Assembly: GCA_900751885.1 (NCBI GenBank)
Contig: CAADTH010000025.1
Coordinates: forward strand, 1 to 34,668
Source: Clostridia bacterium
Lineage (GTDB): Bacteria > Bacillota > Clostridia > UBA1381
Reading direction: 5' to 3'
Length of the DNA stretch: 34,668 nt
The first letter of the stretch is position 1. Each line of letters begins with the position of its first letter. Positions 16,501 to 24,300 of the stretch are shown piece after piece. Below the pieces are notes generated by a model. That model was given only the letters and a program-made list of their open reading frames with translations. It had not been told where the DNA came from and ran no database searches. The position numbers were made by a program, and so were the translations under genes.

Positions 16501-18672
16501 CTCCACGCTGATATCCGCCGCACTTACCTCCGGCAGATTCAGCGCCTTTGTAGATGTCCCACCGGAAAAGCTTAACGCATTTTGATATGGCGCTTCCGCC
16601 TTTACAACTCTTGCCCCCACAAAGCCCCAGTTTCCAGACACCTTATCGAATTGCTCAGCGGCAATCATTGGCTTTAGTTCCTCGTCCGGCGTCGTCTCCT
16701 CTCCAGGTACCTTCTCTGGTACATGTGCATAGGTGATATTCGGCTTTTCAAGCTTTGTCAAGTCCATATCCGAACCGATATAATAGCTCGTGTGCGGCGG
16801 CTGGTTATATCCTACATTCTGCCATGCGATTGCCATTCTGTATTGGCTGTCGTGCATCAGCGTTGTCAGCTTAACATCACTTGGCGTCGTGCTCATAAAA
16901 ACGCGCAATGCCGTGTCATCCTCTGTCGGGAATATGACCTCTTCACGCCAGTCGCCAAACAAATCAGCGGACAGCGACGGTGTCGCCTTGGTACTGTTGT
17001 TGGAATGAATGCCCTCAAAGGTCTCCAGGCGTTCACCGCCTGTTGATTTATATTTGACAATTCGGTTTCTGTCCAATAACTCCCGATTGGTATCTCCATC
17101 CCACCAAATTGCAAAGTTCGTCTCCCTCGGCGCGCCATTTTCCTGTATCATTGCACCTGTGGCACTGCTATACAAATTGCTGTTTGCACTCGACCAATAC
17201 TCTGCCCCCGGATGATCCGGATCGATATCTGCAATCAATCCACGACCCGTATCCGCGCCCGACGCAACCTTTTGCAGGACAGCTCCTGTCGCCGCGTCTC
17301 TCAGCTCCGCACCGAATTCCTTATAGTACGCCGCATCCTCATGAACCATATATACTTCCTGCTTGCCGTCATTGTTGAAGTCGCTCACATGCAGGGCATC
17401 TCCATGTCCGTGTCCGGTAGAATTTAATGCCGTCCCGTTATCGTCTATGGTCGCTGACCCAAAGATAATCTCATCCTTTCCGTCTTCGTCCACATCCGAT
17501 ACCGATATGCTGTGCGTTCCCTGTCCATATGGAGCAGCTTTCTGATTGCCTAAATCATTGGTATCCAAGAGCCACCGCTGTTTTAGGTTACTTCCATCCC
17601 AGTCATACGCCGCCAGTGCGGCTCTTGCATAATATCCGCGCGTCATGACAATACTCGGCGTTACGCCGTTTAGATATGCCACACACGCAAGATACCGTTC
17701 AGAACGGTTTCCATAGCTGTCACCCCAGCTTTTCACACTTCCCCGCGCCGGTGTATAATCGATTGTCTGCATTGCGGCGCCGTTTTGCCCATTGAAAATC
17801 GTCAGATATTCTGGACCTGACAGCACCATCCCTTGCGATTTTCCGCTTTTTGTCGTGCGGTAATCCTTTGCATTGTCTGTCTTTGTAATCTCTTCTGTAT
17901 CTCCCACCTTTGACACAAACGCTCCCTGTCCGTCTACGCTTCCGGGAGCCGTTTTGCATACCAGCTCTGCTTTTCCATCCCCATCAAAATCATAAACCAA
18001 AAATTGGGTATAGTGCGCTCCCGCACGGATATTCACTCCCAAATCGACTCTCCACAGCTTTGTTCCATCCAGCTTATATGCGTCTATGTACACATTTCCC
18101 GTATAACCTCTTTGGGAATTGTCGTGTGCATTGGATGGATCCCACTTTAAAATAATCTCATATTCCCCGTCGCCATCTAAATCCGCTGCGCTCGCGTCAT
18201 TGGCAGAATACGTATACGTCGTGCCGTCTAATGCTTTCCCATCCGCCGGCTTGTCGATCGGAATGTCCAGATGACTCGAATCCCATACAGATACCGGATC
18301 GCACTCTGTTCTTGTCTCTCCTGTCGGCACAACCTGATAGAAATCTGTGCTGAAGCCGGCATCATCCGTAAAGTTGGTATTGTTATAATTGGAACGTATT
18401 TTCGTTCCGTTTCGGTAAATGTCGAACGTTTGGTTCATCTGTTCTGTACCCAAAAGTCTCCAGCTTAGATAAATTCCGCCGGATACCCGAATTGCAACGA
18501 GCCCCCGATTTAAATATTCCATTTTTCTCGGTGTCCCTGCCGCGAATTCATGCGTTTCAGTCTCCTGTGTCTGAACTGTCCCTTCCGCCTTGACAGGCAT
18601 CTGCGACAGCGGCACCAGTGTGCCTGCAAACATTGCTGCCGCAAGCATAACGCTCATGAATTTTCTTTTCAT
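13510..18672 (-). CDS. Very large secreted rhamnogalacturonan lyase (PL11) with C-terminal accessory domains
   Basis: The 1720-residue exported protein starts at ATG 18672 (MKRKFMSVMLAAAMFAGTL, a signal peptide); an upstream in-frame ATG at 18711 overlaps the promoter. Residues ~35-660 are a PL11 rhamnogalacturonan I lyase (NRGLVAIRVSGGIYLSWRLL, KTAPGSVDGQG), with the calcium loops of its beta-propeller: DLDGDGEYE, DFDGDGKAE, DVDEDGKDE and DFNNDGKQE. It cleaves the rhamnose-galacturonate backbone of pectin by beta-elimination. The remaining ~1050 residues look like several beta-sandwich modules, including laminin-G/CBM-like regions (NTSKGGNTVDMSFAWKVG), a CnaB-like module (APFAGAKIEIDGKTLVSDQD) and a MucBP-like piece. 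The C-terminus is acidic (Glu-rich) with no LPXTG, SLH or transmembrane anchor. Retention must be non-covalent, or the enzyme is released. Confidence 0.92.
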   Translation of the reverse strand: MKRKFMSVMLAAAMFAGTLVPLSQMPVKAEGTVQTQETETHEFAAGTPRKMEYLNRGLVAIRVSGGIYLSWRLLGTEQMNQTFDIYRNGTKIRSNYNNTNFTDDAGFSTDFYQVVPTGETRTECDPVSVWDSSHLDIPIDKPADGKALDGTTYTYSANDASAADLDGDGEYEIILKWDPSNAHDNSQRGYTGNVYIDAYKLDGTKLWRVDLGVNIRAGAHYTQFLVYDFDGDGKAELVCKTAPGSVDGQGAFVSKVGDTEEITKTDNAKDYRTTKSGKSQGMVLSGPEYLTIFNGQNGAAMQTIDYTPARGSVKSWGDSYGNRSERYLACVAYLNGVTPSIVMTRGYYARAALAAYDWDGSNLKQRWLLDTNDLGNQKAAPYGQGTHSISVSDVDEDGKDEIIFGSATIDDNGTALNSTGHGHGDALHVSDFNNDGKQEVYMVHEDAAYYKEFGAELRDAATGAVLQKVASGADTGRGLIADIDPDHPGAEYWSSANSNLYSSATGAMIQENGAPRETNFAIWWDGDTNRELLDRNRIVKYKSTGGERLETFEGIHSNNSTKATPSLSADLFGDWREEVIFPTEDDTALRVFMSTTPSDVKLTTLMHDSQYRMAIAWQNVGYNQPPHTSYYIGSDMDLTKLEKPNITYAHVPEKVPGEETTPDEELKPMIAAEQFDKVSGNWGFVGARVVKAEAPYQNALSFSGGTSTKALNLPEVSAADISVESFTLGSGNKATAVVKNQGDTPIDPVIVTAAYDKDGLMTGVKIKKADEKIASSQQATIVADPLEKPQNGQVKAMIWKDAQSAQPLVKQALTEENQTVSNTSKGGNTVDMSFAWKVGTTNNSVKILNEQGQNIFTLSKASASAPIQYQAGTDAAQIVDASLTQANHWYHVNLKIDLASKLVDCSIQDYTTLGAGWKYVYCASFASTGAKKVESMQMTGAGMLDNVSINKVKYNVERGTVEFDITKGNAPFAGAKIEIDGKTLVSDQDGKAMIMLGSGSYDYKVEKEEHKTETGTIQLSADGVKQAVTMRDGDKYPVTIQYKDAYGLPIADSVEVGTVIENTTYTVSEEHKKDIEKETGSIGEKVLYEYDPDATGQTAVNITGNTDIVLVYKEKRTPTVGIDKEILSLNFGENGYGTDLWKTNSVATSYLTDEIGTKYMEFADIGSSRVEINIPKPSSKFVVEYDIAYGDLGDVGGNLVGLSAYSGNNFGNVVGLRRTKENDKWQTAKAKSNSQFDYLGGGNVTGVKPEAPGAWQNKFVHAVLVFSGQQMYVTLADKMTGTLYIDNEAVTLLSDVGTSSKLVNKLVFERKFGSGNATIGLSGLKIYQPTDGAVLYEDTQGVRTPSETVIGMQRHVADMEGMEYDAGSVMTLSYELVRDGVVVPSGSDTGITLNQNGTVTVDDSVDIAKQYKVRTAVNDKICKVTSLVFLAPETVFAPTFQTGDLNGFDKKEGSKTTLVAEDGVLKFEQDASNGGREFYRVLDEVRGENRAKIGFDFNNGGSKNDAGDYYSGYEYEIQFLNEQYDGDAVDENIMFALYQPFVNTKDHVMRYYTTDSSQKQNYGTTAELIWGVDKDGNQYPHDPAYYLDRSVTTLRIEAEFDFVNHTMDINLIKQLNADDQQVSIARLGSVPIKGNGLGGIRFVSKKTGSTVTWKPTVSNFNVSKFVNAATLPAVFTPPRELTQPQEEEEMAEDPITTEEMPEDVQTQTEGIAAAEEHSEN

Positions 18673-18706
18673 ATGCACTCTCTCCCTCTCTTTTCTATAT
18701 ACCTCT

Positions 18707-18735
18707 ATCATACAACATTTTTATAAACTACACAA
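18707..18735 (-). promoter_or_regulatory. Promoter of the PL11 lyase gene
   Basis: On the minus strand TTGTGT (18730-18735), a 17-bp spacer and TATGAT (18707-18712) lie about 35 nt upstream of the start at 18672. A 13-bp palindrome gcaaat-c-atttgc at 18775-18787 lies 40 bp upstream and could be an activator or repressor site. Confidence 0.5.
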
Positions 18736-18857
18736 TGTTTTTTTGAACTTTCGCACAAAATGCACAAGAAAAAGGCAAATCATTTGCATATTTTGCCCTG
18801 GTAATTTACAAAACTATAAAAATGAAGAATTTTCTTTTTCTAATTCATCTTTTGTGA

Positions 18858-18863
18858 TATAAT
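18858..18863 (+). promoter_or_regulatory. Extended -10 element upstream of the DUF2238 gene
   Basis: TGATATAAT gives an extended -10 (TATAAT at 18858-18863). No good -35 is seen 17 bp upstream. It is about 100 nt before the start codon. The intergenic region 18673-18965 otherwise holds the divergent lyase promoter and no gene. Confidence 0.45.
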
Positions 18864-18965
18864 CAGTTCGAACTGTTTCCTCTCTTTGTTCAGATAATAA
18901 TTTGTTTTTAGGGAGGATATCGCCAATCTATTAATATTGATATAAAAGAAACACGGAGGATTTTT

Positions 18966-19631
18966 ATGCAAAGCAGAGAACATTTTTTTCATCGGTTCAA
19001 TCAGGTATTTCTTATTTTTTCCCTTCTTGTCGGGCTGTCTCTTGGCATTTACTACTGCCTGACATCCACCTTTTACTACATTTTACTGGGCTTTTCTTCC
19101 ATGCTTTTTCCTTTTCTGCCACATCTTTTATACCGCGTATTTAAGCTCTCTCCTGTACATGGTCTTACGACCCTCTTTTATCTTTTTTCCTTTCTTCTTT
19201 TTACAGTTGGTATGGCAATGCAGGGCTATGCTTATCTTCCGCTTTATGACAAAGCCATGCACACCCTCTCCGGCGTATTCTTTGCCTTTTTGGGTGTATT
19301 TGTTTTCTATCTGCTAAAGCCTGTAAAAAAAATAGAACCGCGCGATTTCTCTATGGTCTGTTATTTCTCCTTTTCCTTTGCCATGACCATCGCCGCTGTT
19401 TGGGAAATCTACGAATTTGCAATCAGCCACCTGCTCGGCACAGATCCGCAGGGTGTCCTGAAAACAGGCGTCGGCGATACTATGTGGGATATCATTGTCT
19501 GTATGATGGGTGCACTTCTTTTTCTTATTCCCATCTGGCTCTACTACAAAAAAGGCAAAAAAGACTTTTTCTTTGGAATCTTTGACGTATTCTTTGAAAA
19601 GAATTATCCGCATCCTTGCGTCAAATCATAA
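18966..19631 (+). CDS. DUF2238/YjdF-like integral membrane protein
   Basis: The 221-residue protein has about six hydrophobic segments (first ones FLIFSLLVGLSLGIYY and YYILLGFSSMLFPFLPHLLY). It carries the conserved polar set of the DUF2238 family: LPLYDKAMHTLSG, VWEIYEFAIS and GDTMWDIIV. These Asp/His/Glu residues lie near membrane edges and may bind metal; the function is unknown. The ATG is preceded by GGAGG. Monocistronic, with a terminator 50 nt downstream. Confidence 0.82.
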   Translation: MQSREHFFHRFNQVFLIFSLLVGLSLGIYYCLTSTFYYILLGFSSMLFPFLPHLLYRVFKLSPVHGLTTLFYLFSFLLFTVGMAMQGYAYLPLYDKAMHTLSGVFFAFLGVFVFYLLKPVKKIEPRDFSMVCYFSFSFAMTIAAVWEIYEFAISHLLGTDPQGVLKTGVGDTMWDIIVCMMGALLFLIPIWLYYKKGKKDFFFGIFDVFFEKNYPHPCVKS

Positions 19632-19683
19632 TCGCTCGTTCTGCTCAGCTCATATATTCCCTTCGCAAATTGAATTTCCTATT

Positions 19684-19713
19684 AAAATAGAAGGCAAATG
19701 CCTTCTATTTTTT
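19684..19713 (+). terminator. Intrinsic terminator of the DUF2238 gene
   Basis: aaaatagaaggc pairs with gccttctatttt around a minimal loop, followed by T-rich sequence. Confidence 0.85.
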
Positions 19714-19847
19714 GTTTCTCTATGATTGTACACTCCTCTTTTTATTCTGTTATATTTTTAATTACTGGAATAAACACCCATATATCACAATATATATATA
19801 CAGATTATTGTACAATCTTAAAACACTACAAAGAGGAGGAATCTATT

Positions 19848-21098
19848 TTGGAAGGGTATAACATATATCAGGACATTTCAGAGAGGACGCAGGGTGACAT
19901 CTATATTGGAGTTGTCGGACCTGTACGCACAGGAAAATCTACCTTCATCAAAAAGTTCATGGACCTTTTGGTGATTCCAAACATCGAGAATACCTACCAG
20001 GCAGAGCGCACCCGCGACGAGCTTCCACAGTCCGCGGCAGGACGTACTATCATGACAACCGAGCCAAAATTCATCCCAAACGAAGCAGTGGACATCTCTC
20101 TTGGAGACAACGCACACATGAAGGTTCGGATGATTGACTGTGTGGGCTATGTGGTAAACGGCTCTCTCGGATATGTGGAGGATGATACACCCCGCATGGT
20201 GTCTACTCCGTGGTTTGAGCATCCGATTTCATTTAATGAGGCGGCGGAAATCGGCACAAAAAAGGTCATTACAGAGCATTCTACCATTGGTCTCGTCGTC
20301 ACGACAGACGGAAGCATCACAGAAATTGACCGCGAGGACTATATCACAGCAGAAAACCGCGTGATTGGGGAACTCAAGGCGATTAACAAGCCGTTTGTCG
20401 TCCTCTTGAACTCTGTCTATCCAAACTCTACCGCGTGTCAAAGCCTGCGCCGGGAACTCGAGGCGAAGCATAAGGTTCCTGTAATCGCCGTAAACTGTGC
20501 AGAGCTTTGCGCCGGAGATATCAACAAAATTATTGAAACCATCTTATTTGAGTTCCCACTCAAAGAAATCAACATTAACATTCCTGGCTGGATTGATACC
20601 CTCGAAGCTGACCACTGGCTGAGAACTGCAATGTACGAGGCAGTGATTGAAACGGTAAAGGGCGTAAGTAAAATTCGCCACGCAAAAGAGCTTGCAGAGT
20701 GCATGAATGACTTTGACTTCGTGAAGCGCTCTGAAATTGAAGGAATGGATCTGGGTGATGGAACCGTTGTCATGAGCTTAAGCGCGCCGGAGAGTCTCTT
20801 TTATAAAATTCTTGGTGAAACCTCTGGTTTCGAGATTGAAAATGAAGAACGGCTGATTACACTGATGAAGGAGCTTGCCGGCATCAAAGCAGAATATGAC
20901 AAGGTATCCTTTGCGCTTCATGAGGTACGCGAGCGCGGCTATGGAATCGTTTCCCCAGGCATTGAAGAGCTCACTCTCGATGAGCCTGAAATCGTAAAGC
21001 ACGGCGGTAGGTTCGGCGTTCGTCTGAAAGCTTCTGCACCGTCAATACATATGATTCGAAACAAAAAGATGTGTTTATCTCGCCAGGTAGCGGCTTAG
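19848..21098 (+). CDS. spoIVA: Stage IV sporulation protein A, lacking its C-terminal region (probably a pseudogene)
   Basis: SpoIVA is the ATPase that polymerises around the forespore to base the spore coat. The start is TTG 19848, 8 nt after AGGAGG (19834-19839). The P-loop G24-PVRTGKST and the conserved start (DISERTQGDIYIGVVGPVRT) are intact. Similarity continues to GVRLKASAPSIHMIR at ~405. The frame then ends after RNKKMCLSRQVAA, giving 416 residues against about 490 in the family. The missing part normally anchors SpoIVA to SpoVM and the membrane. In another frame, 21065-21115 encodes KDVFISPGSGLGILIL plus stop, similar to the usual family end (GSGGLICIIL). This suggests an internal deletion of ~60-70 codons with frameshift. 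A weak SigE-like -10 (ATACAG, 19798-19803) lies upstream. Confidence 0.88.
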   Translation: MEGYNIYQDISERTQGDIYIGVVGPVRTGKSTFIKKFMDLLVIPNIENTYQAERTRDELPQSAAGRTIMTTEPKFIPNEAVDISLGDNAHMKVRMIDCVGYVVNGSLGYVEDDTPRMVSTPWFEHPISFNEAAEIGTKKVITEHSTIGLVVTTDGSITEIDREDYITAENRVIGELKAINKPFVVLLNSVYPNSTACQSLRRELEAKHKVPVIAVNCAELCAGDINKIIETILFEFPLKEININIPGWIDTLEADHWLRTAMYEAVIETVKGVSKIRHAKELAECMNDFDFVKRSEIEGMDLGDGTVVMSLSAPESLFYKILGETSGFEIENEERLITLMKELAGIKAEYDKVSFALHEVRERGYGIVSPGIEELTLDEPEIVKHGGRFGVRLKASAPSIHMIRNKKMCLSRQVAA

Positions 21099-21127
21099 GA
21101 ATATTGATTTTGTGAGGGGGATGTTAT

Positions 21128-21274
21128 ATGGACGAGACTGTTGCTGTGTTTGAAGAGGAAGTAAAGCTATTTGTCAATCAACGTCTGTTTGAGAATGGAT
21201 ATATCACAGAGGATATGTACAAAAGGGCAAAGCTCGCGATTGTAAAAAATCGTACACTAAAAACAGCGTGCTAA
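21128..21274 (+). CDS. 48-aa SHOCT-like small protein
   Basis: A short ORF (MDETVAVFEEEVKLFVNQRL, continuing FENGYITEDMYKRAKLAIVK) with GAGGGGG 6-7 nt before its ATG, 12 nt after the remnant spoIVA stop. The pattern of a hydrophobic helix followed by L-x-x-G-x-I-T-x-x-x-Y-x-x-A-K is reminiscent of SHOCT motifs, short C-terminal oligomerisation helices. No enzymatic motif. A strong terminator follows at 21 nt. Its role is unknown; a good ribosome site and terminator suggest it is expressed. Confidence 0.55.
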   Translation: MDETVAVFEEEVKLFVNQRLFENGYITEDMYKRAKLAIVKNRTLKTAC

Positions 21275-21294
21275 TAAAAAGTGAATTTATATAA

Positions 21295-21327
21295 TAAAAA
21301 AGTGCAGCCTAGGCTGCACCTTTTTTT
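21295..21327. terminator. Bidirectional terminator between spoIVA/small ORF and the LRR gene
   Basis: The perfect palindrome gtgcagcctaggctgcac (21302-21319) has A-run and T-run flanks, allowing termination from both sides of two convergent units. Confidence 0.9.
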
Positions 21328-21332
21328 GATTA

Positions 21333-24300
21333 TTAAATTGTCTTTGCTGTAACCGGCGCTGTATATGGCTTCACAGAATCAAATCCATCCCATACCATAT
21401 ACACAAACTCATATCCCGATTCATTCTGATTATCGCTGCTCTGTCCGAATGTCTGGGTATCTGTAATCTTAAGTGGGTGCTTGCTTTGATACGTCCCTTT
21501 TGCGCTAAGCAAATCTGTACCTGTCTTTGCATCGATGTTACAAACCTGAACAAGCTCTTTTGTTCCGTCCGCATTCTTATGATACATTGCAAGAATTAAG
21601 ACAAACGGTAAATCCGTATCCGTATTGTTCTCGACATCCACCTTAAATTCATAGCTTCCAGGTACAAGTGCCCCTTCTGCCGGCTGACCATCCTCTGTAT
21701 AAAGTCCTGCGCCAAACAGCGTGATTGGATCCTCTCCCCGAAGCCTTGCAATCGTGAGACTGATTACAATGTCCTCTGTCGTGTTGTCTCTGGAATCGGT
21801 CAGGGTGATTGTTCCTGTCACACTTCCCTCTCCTGCCGTCGTGGCGTCTGTCTTTTCAAACTCCTTCGTCCATGCTGCCGTGATGTTGTCTCCTGTAATA
21901 CATGCGTTCACCAAATCTGTCAAAAATTCCTTGGTCATTTCATTGGTGACAAATACCTTTCCCAGCATCAGCTCGATGGATGCTTTCGCATCTGCCAAAT
22001 CCTGCATGGTTTTTGGAATTTCAAGCGCAATCACGATAGCCTTTGTGTCTGCTCCGTCTGACAAGGTAACCGTTCCTGTGATACTTCCAGCCGTCTCTGG
22101 AGTTGCATTGACTTTATTGAATTCTTGCGTCCAGTTTGCCGCAATATTTGGATTGGTAATACAATTTTCAATTACCGTCATCAATACTTCTTTTGTCGTG
22201 TCATTACTTGCTGTAAAGCTTTGAAGCGCCGCTTCGATTGCCGCTTTTGCAGACTCCAGATTTTGTACTAGCTTTGGAATCTGTAATGTGATTTGCACCG
22301 CCTTTGTCTCCGCTCCGTCTGCAAAGGTAATCGTTCCTGTAATCATTCCTTCATTTGTTTCGTCTGCCTCTGTCTTTCGGAACGGCTCTGTCCATGATGC
22401 ATGGATTTGTTCATTCACAATGCATTCCGTGACAGTCTTCATCACATCCTCGGCAGTCGTCGCGTTGGATACCGGCATTGCATTGATTGCAGCAATCGCC
22501 TCCCCTGCAACGTCAATCACTGTCTGTACGACCTTTGGTATTTCCTTGTTGATGATGATGTCTGCAGTTGTACTGTTCCTCGAATCGGTTAATTTAATGG
22601 TTCCCTTCGCCAGTCCCACACTCGTGTAGGTGGCATTCGTCACAACAAGCTCTTCTGTCCATTCAAAGGTAATTGTAGTGCTCTCAATACACTTTCCAAG
22701 TAACCCTTCAATCGTCTCTTTTGCAGTTTCATTCTCCAGCGTATACTCTAGCTCCTCAAATAACGATTTAATCTCCGTCACCGTTTGAGCAGGAAGCTTT
22801 AGAATGCTCAAATTGACGCTGACATCTGCTGTCTGGTTTAAGGTGGAATCCGTAAATGTAATGATTCCCTCTATCTTTCCAGGATTATCTTTGTCTGCCG
22901 GTATAAATGTGGGTTCGCTCTTCCAATCCGCAGTGATATTCGGATTTTTAATACACAATTTTACAAAATCTAAGATAGCGCTCTTTGTTGTATCGTTATC
23001 CGCCTGGAATGGCGCCAGCTTCAATGTAGCAGCAGCGGCAGCCTCCTCCACCGTTTGAACCAGTTCTTTTCCTGTTCCATCGCTTTCCAATGCAACATCG
23101 ACGTCTGTCCGAATCGGCAGAATCGAAATATCACTTACCGTGCCGTCCGCCTGCTCATACGTTTCCACTGTTTTATCCTGATATCCTACTCTCGATATCT
23201 TCAGCCGGTAAACTCCTTCCGGCACCTGCCAGCCATAACGACCTTCCTCATTTGTCACCTGAGGATTTTCCTGCATACAGCTCTCTGCATCCCACTTTAT
23301 CCAATCTTCGCCCTGTTTTTGCTCCAATGTGACTACCGCGCCCTCAAGCGGTTCGTTGGTCTGTGCATCTGTAATCTGTCCCGACGGGTCAATTAAGACT
23401 GTTACCTGTCCGACTGAAAAGTTCTCATTTTCTTTGGTTTCATCCAGATAGCTTACATCCGCGGTGATAGTCTGCGTCCCTCTCGCTGTCCAGTCATTGA
23501 GTACTGCAAAATAATATCCGGCCGGATTCTTTTGTGTTGTAAACGTCTTATCCGCAAACTGGAACGTTACATGGTCAATCAAATCATCCTGTGTAAACTT
23601 TGTATAGATTAAGAAGGAATCTCCTATCAATCTTGTATTTGTAAACACAGAAAATGTCGGTATACCAGTATATGGGTTTGCCTTAATCTTACTTCGGTAC
23701 CACGCATAGGAATCTTCAACCATCACAAAATCCGGCTGTACCTGAACGTATGCGGTTGCCGCCTTATATTCTGTCCCTTTTTCGGACACATAGGCATGCA
23801 ATACAAGCGAAGCTTCCTCCTGCGCCGGAATAGTCGCCGTATACCACTTTCCATTCATAACAGCTTCTGCAAGAGTTTCACCTGCGTCATTTCTAATCGT
23901 AACAGTGCTTCCCGGCGTTGCCTCTCCATACACCTTGAATTCCTTGTTTGCCGCTGTGCGGTATGGCACGTTCAGCGTCGCGTAAACCATACGTATGTTG
24001 ACCGCGCCTACTGTATACGATTTCTCCCCTTGCGTCACTTGTGCGGCAACCAGTATGTTTCCAGTCTCTGATTGCGACGGTGCAATAAAGGTGAAAATCA
24101 ATTGTTCCGTACCACCTGGTGCAAGGTTGTCAACATGCTTGGTTATCGCACCGCTGCCTTCTGCCAGCTGTGCGCCCTCTGGCAACATTCCCTCAATATC
24201 AAAATTCTCAAGGGACGTTTCTGCCTCATTTTTACATGTAATGCGCACACTCACAATGCCTAAGCGCGTTGTCACCGCAGTATCAGAGGTAACAGTCGCG

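Noticed and set aside
21721..22224. Long plus-strand open frames opposite the LRR gene repeats (also at 23995-24528)
   Set aside because: They mirror the repetitive coding sequence on the minus strand and are low-complexity, rich in Ser and Val.
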